A stretch of DNA of 64,000 bases, from positions 1-64,000 of the forward strand of contig NZ_JAEULP010000060.1 in the NCBI RefSeq assembly GCF_016792905.1, written 5' to 3'. A program made the translations under genes and the position numbers. This document shows, one piece after another, positions 28,946-36,461 of the stretch (positions are counted from its first letter, which is position 1; every line of letters begins with the position of its first letter). The notes under the pieces are model-generated. The model did no database searches and was not told the DNA's origin. It saw only the letters and a list, made by a program, of their open reading frames with translations. The DNA comes from Tabrizicola sp. GTDB taxonomy: Bacteria > Pseudomonadota > Alphaproteobacteria > Rhodobacterales > Rhodobacteraceae.

Positions 28946-29334
28946 GTCCGTTCCATGTGGGCCGCGGTGAAGACGCCGGGCAGAAGCTCGGCCACGGTCA
29001 TCACCTTCGACTTGCCGTCGGTGGTGCAGAGCGTGACGCGCACCTCCTGCCCGGCAAACTCCGCGATCTTCTGGCGGCAACCGCCGCAGGGCGGAACCGG
29101 ATCGGGGCTGTCGGCGATCACGCAAACCTCGGCAATGCGGGTATCCCCGGCGGCAATCATCGCCGCAATCGCCCCGGCCTCGGCGCAGGTTCCTTCCGGG
29201 TAGGCCACGTTTTCCACGTTGCAGCCGACATGCACCGCGCCGCTGGTCGACCGCAGCGCCGCCCCGACCTTGAAGCGCGAATAGGGCGCATAGGCCCGCT
29301 CCCTGACCGCTGTCGCCGCCTCCAGAAGCGTCAT
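28942..29334 (-). CDS. cdd: Cytidine deaminase
   Basis: A 130-aa tetramer-type enzyme. The zinc and proton-relay motifs are CAEAGAIAAMI (C-A-E) and PCGGCRQ (C-x-x-C), and YSRFKVGAALR and GCNVENVAYP bind substrate. It deaminates cytidine and deoxycytidine to the uridine forms. The start at 29334 is preferred because AGGGG lies six bases upstream; the in-frame ATG at 29355 lies inside the RutR-like operator and the ATG at 29340 sits on the ribosome site. It is the first gene of the salvage operon. Confidence 0.94.
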   Translation of the reverse strand: MTLLEAATAVRERAYAPYSRFKVGAALRSTSGAVHVGCNVENVAYPEGTCAEAGAIAAMIAAGDTRIAEVCVIADSPDPVPPCGGCRQKIAEFAGQEVRVTLCTTDGKSKVMTVAELLPGVFTAAHMERT

Positions 29335-29347
29335 CGCCATCCCCTGT

Positions 29348-29363
29348 TTGACCATTTGGTCAG
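29348..29363. promoter_or_regulatory. RutR-like operator of the nucleoside salvage operon
   Basis: TTGACCA-TT-TGGTCAG, a near-perfect dyad matching the RutR consensus TTGACCANNTGGTCAA at 13 of 14 fixed positions. It lies 14 to 29 bases before the chosen cdd start. RutR is a TetR-type uracil-sensing regulator of pyrimidine use. No rutR is in this window. Confidence 0.65.
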
Positions 29364-29397
29364 AGTGTGGGGCGTGTGCGGCGTTTCTGCAAGCGGG

Positions 29398-30483
29398 TCA
29401 GAGGACCCGCGTGGGCGGATTGCCGGGCAGCGTCACTTCCAGCAGTTCCAGGTCGGGGGTCGGGTCGGCATAGCGCGTCGCCATTCCGGGCGGGATCACG
29501 AAGGCATCGCCGGGCGACAGGCGGAAGGGCTCCTTGCCCTCACCCTCCAGCGTCATCCCGCCGGTCATCACGAAGGTGAACAGGATGTCGCCATCATGCA
29601 CCGTCCAGGGTACCGCTGGGCCGGTGGGCCGGGCGACCATCACCGAGGCCACGCCCTTGGTGTTCTCGTTGATCGTCGTGTCCCGCGCCTCGAAGCCGGG
29701 GATTCGGAAGGGCTTGAACACTCCCTTCGCCCCGATGTCATGCACGAAGCGCTGACCGTCCCATTCCCGGTCGGGCCGGTAGTGTGCGGTCGGCAGCTTC
29801 ATCTCGTGGTCGATCTCGGTGACATGTTCCGCCGGAACCCCGATCTCCACCACCTGCACCCCTTCGGAATGCAGCACCTTGTGGCGGATGCCGGGGGGCT
29901 GGATGAAGCAGTCCCCAGCGTGGATGCGGCGGATATCGCCCTGATCCTCATAGAGAACATCCACCCAGCCCGCGACGCAGAAGATCAGCTGGAAGCCCAC
30001 CTTGTGGAAATGCACCATGTCCGGCACCGGACCATCCGGCACCCGGATGTGGCTCGCGATCATCGCCCCGCCCAGGCGCGAGGGGACAAGGTCGCGATAC
30101 TCCATCCCCGCCCGCCCGATCACCCAGGGGGCCTGGTCGGCCAGGCGGCGGACGACGAAGGCATGTTCTGTTGCAGGGGTCACGACGGGCGGGTTCAGCT
30201 CGTCAATCTCCACCTTCGTCCCGTTCGGTGCAGTCAGCGCCTTCGCGCCTCCGGCAAAGCCCGGATCGTCGGTCAGGATGCGCAGCGTGCCAGGGGCTTC
30301 CGGCGCCCCCTTCTCGATCCGAAGCCGCACGCCATGCCCGGACAACACGGCAACCGAGGGGTTGTCGGCGGGGAAGATCATGTCCAGCCGGAAGCCCAGC
30401 GTCTTCGTGTAGAATGGCAGGTCGTTGCGCAACTCCTGCGTCGGCAGGCGGATCTCGGCACGGATTTCAGCAGCGTCGGTCAT
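29398..30483 (-). CDS. VOC/cupin domain-containing protein, possible dioxygenase or epimerase
   Basis: A 361-aa protein of three parts. Residues 1 to about 110 look like a glyoxalase/VOC domain (LPFYTKTLGFRLDMIFPADNP, HGVRLRIEKG). A cupin follows with VHFHKVGFQLIFCVAGWVDVLYEDQG and HAGDCFIQPPGIRHKVLHS (His ligands), then a second cupin-like part with DGDILFTFVMTGGMTLEGEG and LSPGDAFVIPPGMATRYAD. It is probably a metalloenzyme acting on an organic acid or sugar acid, but the reaction is not recognised. The start at 30483 has GAAGGAG at good spacing. It lies 10 bp after an FCD-GntR gene in the same direction, so the pair is likely one operon. Confidence 0.75.
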   Translation of the reverse strand: MTDAAEIRAEIRLPTQELRNDLPFYTKTLGFRLDMIFPADNPSVAVLSGHGVRLRIEKGAPEAPGTLRILTDDPGFAGGAKALTAPNGTKVEIDELNPPVVTPATEHAFVVRRLADQAPWVIGRAGMEYRDLVPSRLGGAMIASHIRVPDGPVPDMVHFHKVGFQLIFCVAGWVDVLYEDQGDIRRIHAGDCFIQPPGIRHKVLHSEGVQVVEIGVPAEHVTEIDHEMKLPTAHYRPDREWDGQRFVHDIGAKGVFKPFRIPGFEARDTTINENTKGVASVMVARPTGPAVPWTVHDGDILFTFVMTGGMTLEGEGKEPFRLSPGDAFVIPPGMATRYADPTPDLELLEVTLPGNPPTRVL

Positions 30484-30493
30484 AGTCACTCCT

Positions 30494-31138
30494 TCACGCG
30501 ATCAGGCCGGTGGCAAGGCCCCGGCGGTAGCTTTCCTCGGCGTCGTAGATGAAGCGCAGCATCCGGTCCTGCGCGGCAAGGCCATCTCCGGCCCGGAATG
30601 CCTTGAACAGGGCCTGCAACCCCGACAGGGTGGCCGCCCGCGCCAGCGGGTCGGTCAGCGTGGCAAAGCGGACCGACTGGACCTGCCCGGAATAGCGCTG
30701 GATCGACTGGCGGAGTTCGCCGTTGCGCACCGCCTGCACCCAGATGTTGCGAAAGGCTTCGGCGCCGCGATGAAAACCCGTCACATCCGGCCCCGCACCT
30801 TCGGCCTCCGCCAGGGCGGCCTGCATGGCGGCAAGGTCGGCCTCGGTCCGGTCGCGCGCCACGCCCGCCACCGCATGCGGCTCCAGAAGGCGGCGCAGGA
30901 CGAAGACCTCGGCAATGCGGTCGGGGGTCAGGTTCGGCAGGGCAAAGCCGCGGCTGGTGCTTTCCAGATAGCCTTCCGAGACAAGCTGCATCAGCGCCTC
31001 GCGCACCGGCATCCGGCTGACCCCCATCTCGGCGGCGATGGCATGGTCGACCAGACGCATTTGCGGCGCGATCTCGCCGCGGATCAGGCGGGAGCGCAGG
31101 CTGTCATGGATGCGGATGCGGTGGCTGGTGCGGGTCAT
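30494..31138 (-). CDS. GntR family transcriptional regulator (FCD class)
   Basis: A 214-aa regulator. The winged helix is IHDSLRSRLIRGEIAPQMRLVDHAIAAEMGVSRMPVREALMQLVSEG, with an FCD effector domain from about residue 85 (FVLRRLLEPHAVAGVA ... GFHRGAEAFRNIWVQA). It heads a two-gene unit with the VOC/cupin protein, which it probably controls together with itself. Two AGTATACT palindromes lie 28 and 103 bp upstream of its start, good candidates for its operators. The start at 31138 is the only ATG giving the full HTH. Confidence 0.88.
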   Translation of the reverse strand: MTRTSHRIRIHDSLRSRLIRGEIAPQMRLVDHAIAAEMGVSRMPVREALMQLVSEGYLESTSRGFALPNLTPDRIAEVFVLRRLLEPHAVAGVARDRTEADLAAMQAALAEAEGAGPDVTGFHRGAEAFRNIWVQAVRNGELRQSIQRYSGQVQSVRFATLTDPLARAATLSGLQALFKAFRAGDGLAAQDRMLRFIYDAEESYRRGLATGLIA

Positions 31139-31165
31139 GAGGGCCAAGGGGAGAGGTGCGTTAAA

Positions 31166-31248
31166 AGTATACTATTTGAATCCGAAGTCCAGCCCATTTT
31201 GCAGACATTTGCTGAATTCAAGCGGGAAATCATACAATTCAGTATACT
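31166..31248. promoter_or_regulatory. Paired AGTATACT operator candidates of the GntR gene
   Basis: AGTATACT, a perfect 8-bp palindrome, occurs at 31166-31173 and 31241-31248, both followed by AT and a T-rich run. They are 75 bp apart on a shared A/T-rich background between the divergent GntR and malic enzyme genes. GntR/FCD proteins bind short dyads of this size. Confidence 0.5.
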
Positions 31249-31390
31249 ATCTTTCCCGCCACCACCGGCACCTTCGTGCAAAGCCGGAAAACACTTGCTG
31301 GTTTTCATTGATTTCCATCTTCGTGGAATGCAGGCATTCTGCCACGGCAAAGCCGCGCGGACTAACCGGGCCGCAAGCAGGACAAATGGG

Positions 31391-31410
31391 ATGGTTCAAC
31401 GTTAAACCAT
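31391..31410. promoter_or_regulatory. 20-bp dyad upstream of maeB
   Basis: ATGGTTCAACGTTAAACCAT, an inverted repeat with a single mismatched pair, ends 15 bp before the maeB start and just before its GGGAGGGG ribosome site. A repressor here would block the malic enzyme gene directly. Confidence 0.45.
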
Positions 31411-31425
31411 CTGCGGGAGGGGTTG

Positions 31426-33717
31426 ATGAGCGACGACCGGCAGGACGAGGCGAAACAGGCGGCACGGCAGGCGGCGCTGGACTACCACGAATTTCCGAAG
31501 CCCGGGAAACTGGAGATCCGCGCCACGAAGCCGCTGGCAAACGGTCGCGACCTCGCCCGCGCCTATTCCCCCGGCGTGGCCGAGGCCTGCCTCGAAATTA
31601 AGGCCGATCCCGCCACCGCCAGCCGCTACACCTCGAAGGGCAACCTCGTTGCCGTCATCTCGAACGGGACTGCGGTTCTTGGCCTTGGCAACATCGGCGC
31701 GCTGGCCTCGAAGCCGGTGATGGAAGGCAAGGCCGTCCTCTTCAAGAAATTCGCCAATATCGACTGCTTCGACATCGAGGTGAACGAACCCGACCCGGTG
31801 AAGCTTGCGGACATCGTCTGCGCGCTGGAACCGAGCTTCGGCGCGGTCAACCTTGAGGACATCAAGGCCCCCGACTGCTTCATCGTCGAAAAGCTGTGCC
31901 GCGAGCGGATGAACATCCCGGTCTTCCACGACGACCAGCACGGCACCGCCATCGTCGTGGGGGCAGCCGCCACCAACGCGATGATCGTCGCGGGCAAGTC
32001 CTTCGCCGACATCAAGGTTGTCTCCACCGGCGGGGGGGCTGCCGGGATCGCCTGTCTTGAAATGCTGGTGAAGCTGGGCGTCAAGCGCGAGAACGTCTGG
32101 CTCTGCGACCTTGAGGGGCTGGTCTACAAGGGCCGCACGGCGCAGATGACCCCGCAGAAAGAGGCCTTCGCGCAAGGCGACAAGGCCGCCACGCTGGCCG
32201 ACGTGATCAGGGGCGCTGACCTGTTCCTCGGCCTTTCCGGCCCGGGCGTGCTGACCCCGCCGATGGTCGAGACCATGGCGCCGAACCCGATCATCTTCGC
32301 GCTGGCGAACCCCACCCCGGAAATCCTGCCGGACGAGGCCCGCAAGGTCGCCCCCGGCGCGATCATCGCCACCGGACGGTCGGACTTCCCCAATCAGGTC
32401 AACAACGTCCTCTGCTTCCCCTTCATCTTCCGGGGCGCCCTCGACGTGGGCGCCACCACCATCAACGACGAGATGGAACTGGCCTGCATCGAAGGCATCG
32501 CTGCACTGGCCCGCGCCACCACCAGCGCCGAAGCCGCCGCCGCCTATCGCGGCGAGACGCTGTCTTTCGGCCCCGACTACCTGATCCCGAAACCCTTCGA
32601 CCCCCGGCTGATCGGTGTCGTCGCCAGCGCGGTCGCAAAGGCCGCGATGGAAACCGGCGTCGCCACCCGACCGCTGGAGGACTTGGACGCCTACAAGCGC
32701 AAGCTGGACGGCTCGGTCTTCAAATCCGCCCTCTTGATGCGCCCGGTGTTCGAGGCCTCGAAGATGGCCACCCGCCGCATCGTCTTTGCCGAAGGCGAGG
32801 ATGAGCGCGTCCTGCGCGCGGCCAACGCGATGCTGGAGGAGACGACGGACCTCCCGATCCTGATCGGTCGCCCGGAAGTCGTGGAAGCGCGCTGTGAACG
32901 TGCCGGCCTGCCGATCCGGCCGGGTCGCGATTTCCATCTGGTGAACCCGGAAAACGACCACCGCTACCGCGACTACTGGGGCACCTATCACGAATTGATG
33001 GCCCGGCGCGGCGTCACCCCCGACACCGCCCGCGCCGTGATGCGCACCAACACCACCGCCATCGGCGCGATCATGGTGCATCGCGAAGAAGCCGACAGCC
33101 TGATCTGCGGCACCTTCGGCCAGTTCAACTGGCACTTGGGCTATGTCCGCCAGATCCTTGCGCGCGGCGGGTTGCATCCGGTGGCCGCGCTGTCGCTGAT
33201 GATCCTGGAGGACGGTCCGCTTTTCGTCGCCGACACCCATGTCCATTCCGAACCCAGCCCGCAACAGATCATGGAGACGGTGATCGGCGCCGCCCGCCAC
33301 GTCCGCCGCTTCGGCATCACTCCGAAGATCGCGCTCTGCACGCAAAGCCAGTTCGGCAACATGGACAACGCCTCGGCCCGCCGGATGCGTGATGCGCTGG
33401 AGCTTCTGGACCAGCGCGAACCCGACTTCGCTTATGAGGGCGAGATGAACCTCGACGCCGCCCTCGACCAGTCGATCCGCGACCGCCTGTTGCCGGGATC
33501 ACGCTACGAAGGCGCGGCGAACGTGCTGGTCTTCGCGTCTTCCGAGGTCGCCTCGGGCGTGCGGAACATCCTGAAGGTCAAGGCCGGGGGGCTGGAGGTC
33601 GGGCCGATCCTGATGGGCATGGGCAACCGGGCGCATGTGGTGACCCCGGCGATCACCGCGCGGGGGCTCTTGAACATGTCCGCCATCGCGGGGACGCCCG
33701 TCGCGCACTACGGCTGA
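31426..33717 (+). CDS. maeB: NADP-dependent malic enzyme with C-terminal phosphotransacetylase-like domain
   Basis: A 763-aa MaeB-type fusion. The malic enzyme half (1 to about 430) has [27 protein letters not shown] (metal/substrate) and [16 protein letters not shown] (NADP loop). The C-terminal half (about 440-763) is a phosphotransacetylase-like domain ([17 protein letters not shown] ... GFTYEG-like [13 protein letters not shown]), thought to be regulatory. It decarboxylates malate to pyruvate with NADPH. The start at 31426 follows GGGAGGGG; a TTG directly before is not needed. The neighbouring prpE also serves organic-acid metabolism. Confidence 0.96.
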   Translation: MSDDRQDEAKQAARQAALDYHEFPKPGKLEIRATKPLANGRDLARAYSPGVAEACLEIKADPATASRYTSKGNLVAVISNGTAVLGLGNIGALASKPVMEGKAVLFKKFANIDCFDIEVNEPDPVKLADIVCALEPSFGAVNLEDIKAPDCFIVEKLCRERMNIPVFHDDQHGTAIVVGAAATNAMIVAGKSFADIKVVSTGGGAAGIACLEMLVKLGVKRENVWLCDLEGLVYKGRTAQMTPQKEAFAQGDKAATLADVIRGADLFLGLSGPGVLTPPMVETMAPNPIIFALANPTPEILPDEARKVAPGAIIATGRSDFPNQVNNVLCFPFIFRGALDVGATTINDEMELACIEGIAALARATTSAEAAAAYRGETLSFGPDYLIPKPFDPRLIGVVASAVAKAAMETGVATRPLEDLDAYKRKLDGSVFKSALLMRPVFEASKMATRRIVFAEGEDERVLRAANAMLEETTDLPILIGRPEVVEARCERAGLPIRPGRDFHLVNPENDHRYRDYWGTYHELMARRGVTPDTARAVMRTNTTAIGAIMVHREEADSLICGTFGQFNWHLGYVRQILARGGLHPVAALSLMILEDGPLFVADTHVHSEPSPQQIMETVIGAARHVRRFGITPKIALCTQSQFGNMDNASARRMRDALELLDQREPDFAYEGEMNLDAALDQSIRDRLLPGSRYEGAANVLVFASSEVASGVRNILKVKAGGLEVGPILMGMGNRAHVVTPAITARGLLNMSAIAGTPVAHYG

Positions 33718-33724
33718 CGAATCA

Positions 33725-33767
33725 CCGATTTCTTCGAAGAAATCGGACCGGAGCCTTCAAAGGCTCC
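33725..33767. repeat. Double-hairpin dispersed element, copy 1 (also maeB terminator)
   Basis: CCGATTTCTTC with its exact reverse complement forms a 22-bp palindrome at 33725-33746. A linker and a second stem GGAGCC/GGCTCC around TTCAAA (33750-33767) follow. The first 28 nt are identical to the minus strand at 46994-46967. It starts 8 bp after the maeB stop, so it can also act as terminator. Confidence 0.65.
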
Positions 33768-33773
33768 GCCACC

Positions 33774-33865
33774 ATTTGCAAATCGCGCGCGCTGCGGCAG
33801 CGGGGTTTGCTTCGACGGCGAAATTTGCAAATTATTCGACCGCCGATCCGCCAGTTCTGCAAATT
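33774..33865. promoter_or_regulatory. Three TTTGCAAA-type sites upstream of prpE (ScfR/PccR-like)
   Basis: ATTTGCAAAT (33774-33783), the perfect 12-bp palindrome AATTTGCAAATT (33822-33833) and the half-degenerate TTCTGCAAATT (33855-33865) lie 90-185 bp upstream of prpE. In Rhodobacter sphaeroides the short-chain fatty acyl-CoA regulator PccR is reported to use a TTTGCAAA-type palindrome at propionyl-CoA genes. This is from memory and not checked against a database. Confidence 0.55.
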
Positions 33866-33956
33866 AGCGGCAGCCTGTTGCCGGTAACAGCGTTGCGCGA
33901 ACGGCATCCCATGGCATACCACCGGCGGCAGGAGACATCGGCGGGGGGAGATCGCG

Positions 33957-35843
33957 ATGGGCTACGCACAGATCTACAAAGGCTGGCAGGACGATCCCGA
34001 GGGTTTCTGGCTCTCTGCCGCAGGCGGCATCGACTGGGTGACGAAACCCACCCGCGCGCTCGACGCCTCCCGCGCGCCGCTTTACGAATGGTTCACCGAC
34101 GCCACCGTCAACACCTGCTGGAACGCCGTCGACCGCCATGTCGTCGCGGGCCGGGGTAAGCAGCCCGCCATCATCCACGACAGCCCCGTCACCGGGACCA
34201 AGCACGTCATCACCTACGCGGAACTCCAGAACCGCGTCGCCCGCCTCGCCGGGGCGCTGCGCGCCAAGGGCATCCAGAAGGGCGACCGGGTCATCATCTA
34301 CATGCCGATGGTCCCCGAGGCGCTGGAAGCGATGCTCGCCTGCGCCCGGCTTGGCGCGATCCATTCCGTCGTTTTCGGCGGCTTTGCGGCCAATGAACTG
34401 GCCGTCCGTATCGACGATTGCACGCCTAAAGCCATCATCGCCGCGAGTTGCGGGATCGAGCCCTCCCGCACGGTCCACTACAAGCCGCTCCTCGACGCCG
34501 CCATCGACCTGGCTACCCACAAGCCCGACTTCTGCGTCATTTTCCAGCGCGAGCAGGAGGTGGCAAGGCTCACCCCCGGCCGCGATGTCGCCTGGCACGA
34601 ATTCCAGTACGGCGTGACCCCGGCCGACTGCGTGCCGGTCGAAGGCAACCACCCGGCCTATATCCTCTACACCTCCGGCACCACCGGCGCGCCGAAGGGC
34701 GTGGTCCGCCCCACCGCCGGGCATCTCGTCGCCCTCAACTGGACCATGCGCGCGATCTACAATGTCGGCGCAGGCGATGTGTTCTGGGCCGCCAGCGACG
34801 TCGGCTGGGTCGTGGGCCACAGCTACATCTGCTATGCCCCCCTGATCGCCGGTTGCACGACCGTGGTCTACGAAGGCAAACCCGTCGGCACCCCCGACGC
34901 CGCCGCCTTCTGGCGCGTCATTGCCGAGCACAAGGTCAAGAGCTTCTTCACCGCCCCCACCGCGCTCCGCGCTATCAAGCGCGAGGATCCGGACGGCAAG
35001 CTGGTGCCGAAACTGCCGACGCTTCAGGCCCTCTATCTGGCCGGAGAACGTGCCGACCCCGACACGATCCACTGGGCCGGGAAGCACCTGAACGTGCCCG
35101 TCATCGACCACTGGTGGCAGACCGAAACCGGCTATGCCATTGCCGCGAACCCGCTGGGGATTGAACATCTCCCGGTCAAGATCGGCTCGCCTTCCGTGGC
35201 GATGCCGGGCTACACCGTACAAATCTTGGACGAGGGCGGCCACCCGGTCAGCCCCGGCACCCTTGGCGCCATCGCGATCAAACTGCCCCTGCCTCCCGGC
35301 ACGCTCCCGACCCTCTGGAATGCCGAGGAGCGGTTCCTGAAAAGCTACCTGAACCACTTCCCCGGTTACTATGAAACAGGAGACGCGGGCTACGTCGACG
35401 CCGACGGCTATCTCTACATCATGGCCCGCACCGATGACGTGATCAACGTCGCGGGCCACCGCCTGTCGACCGGCGCGATGGAGGAGGTGCTGGCCAGCCA
35501 CAAGGACGTCGCCGAATGCGCGGTGATCGGCGTGGCGGATGACCTGAAAGGCCAGTCGCCCCTGGGCTTCCTCTGCCTCAACAAGGGCAGCAACCGCCCG
35601 CATGACGAGGTGGTGAAGGAATGCGTGAAACTGATGCGCGACCAGATCGGCCCGGTCGCCGATTTCAAGCGCGCCGTGGTGGTGGACCGCCTGCCGAAGA
35701 CCCGGTCCGGCAAGATCCTGCGCGGCACCATGGTCAAGATCGCCGATAGCCAGCCCTGGAGGATGCCTGCGACCATCGATGATCCGGCGATCCTGGACGA
35801 GATCACGACGGCCCTGCGAAGCCTCGGCCTCGCGAAGGCCTGA
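33957..35843 (+). CDS. prpE: Propionyl-CoA synthetase
   Basis: A 628-aa acyl-CoA synthetase of the acetyl/propionyl type. Opening blocks are GYAQIYKGWQDDPEGFWL and NTCWNAVDRHV. The P-loop-like motif is ILYTSGTTGAPKGVV, the adenylate core DHWWQTETGYAIAANP, the hinge YETGDAGYVDADGYLYIMARTDDVINVAGHR and the C-terminal acetylatable Lys region PKTRSGKILRGTM. It activates propionate (and possibly acetate) with ATP and CoA in the cytoplasm. The start at 33957 follows GGGGGAGA. TTTGCAAA-type sites upstream suggest control by acyl-CoA supply. Confidence 0.93.
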   Translation: MGYAQIYKGWQDDPEGFWLSAAGGIDWVTKPTRALDASRAPLYEWFTDATVNTCWNAVDRHVVAGRGKQPAIIHDSPVTGTKHVITYAELQNRVARLAGALRAKGIQKGDRVIIYMPMVPEALEAMLACARLGAIHSVVFGGFAANELAVRIDDCTPKAIIAASCGIEPSRTVHYKPLLDAAIDLATHKPDFCVIFQREQEVARLTPGRDVAWHEFQYGVTPADCVPVEGNHPAYILYTSGTTGAPKGVVRPTAGHLVALNWTMRAIYNVGAGDVFWAASDVGWVVGHSYICYAPLIAGCTTVVYEGKPVGTPDAAAFWRVIAEHKVKSFFTAPTALRAIKREDPDGKLVPKLPTLQALYLAGERADPDTIHWAGKHLNVPVIDHWWQTETGYAIAANPLGIEHLPVKIGSPSVAMPGYTVQILDEGGHPVSPGTLGAIAIKLPLPPGTLPTLWNAEERFLKSYLNHFPGYYETGDAGYVDADGYLYIMARTDDVINVAGHRLSTGAMEEVLASHKDVAECAVIGVADDLKGQSPLGFLCLNKGSNRPHDEVVKECVKLMRDQIGPVADFKRAVVVDRLPKTRSGKILRGTMVKIADSQPWRMPATIDDPAILDEITTALRSLGLAKA

Positions 35844-35881
35844 TGTGAAGCCTCTGGACAGCGGGCGAAGCCTGCGGCAAT

Positions 35882-35898
35882 CTTTGCATTATGCAAAG
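35882..35898. promoter_or_regulatory. CTTTGCA-TTA-TGCAAAG dyad
   Basis: A perfect 7-bp inverted repeat with a 3-nt spacer, 40 bp after the prpE stop and 30 bp before the HPt gene start. It resembles but does not equal the TTTGCAAA sites upstream of prpE, so it may bind the same or a related regulator. Confidence 0.45.
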
Positions 35899-35927
35899 AC
35901 CCCCGTCGCATTTCGCATTCTGACCGC

Positions 35928-36461
35928 ATGTCTCGCACCAAGACCCTGTCCGCCGACCCGATCCTCGGCCCCCTGCAGGATCTCCGCCGTGCGGTCGATG
36001 CCTTGCGTCCGCATCTTGAGACCGCAGATCAGAAGGCGGACCTGGTCCTGATCGAGAATGCCATCGTCCGGCTGTCGCAGCCGCAGCCGGAGATGTCGGT
36101 TGGACTGGCCGATTTCGACCCGTCGCGTCTCGGCCACCTTCTGGACCTTACCGGACCGGAGCTCGCCGTCGAGCTGCTGGCGCGGCTGACCGAAGATCTG
36201 CTGGCCACCCAAGACAAGCTGGACGTCGGGGCGGCCACTGCCAACTGGACACGCCTGCGCGAAGGCAGCCATGTGCTGATCTCGCTCGCTGGCTCGGTCG
36301 GGGCGCTGTCGCTGCAGGCCATGTCCGAAACTCTGAACGCCATCGCCCACCGGCAGGACAGCGATGCGCTGGATACGCTGATGCCACCCTTGCGCAGCGA
36401 ACTTGCCATTTTGATCCAGCTGGTCCGCGCCACGCGCCCGCCGAACGGAACCGCCCGATGA
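35928..36461 (+). CDS. Histidine phosphotransfer (HPt) domain protein
   Basis: A 177-aa helical protein. The segment REGSHVLISLAGSVGALSLQAM around His115 matches the HPt pattern (H-x-L-x-x-x-A-G-x-x-G-A), giving a likely phosphoacceptor His in a four-helix bundle. Helices of about residues 65-100 and 125-170 flank it. Its stop overlaps the response regulator gene by ATGA, so it very probably hands phosphate to that protein, as LuxU does to LuxO. The sensor kinase is not adjacent. Confidence 0.75.
   Translation: MSRTKTLSADPILGPLQDLRRAVDALRPHLETADQKADLVLIENAIVRLSQPQPEMSVGLADFDPSRLGHLLDLTGPELAVELLARLTEDLLATQDKLDVGAATANWTRLREGSHVLISLAGSVGALSLQAMSETLNAIAHRQDSDALDTLMPPLRSELAILIQLVRATRPPNGTAR

Noticed and set aside
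29353-29355. Upstream ATG as the cdd start
   Set aside because: It lies inside the RutR-like operator and lacks a ribosome site, while 29334 has AGGGG at good spacing.
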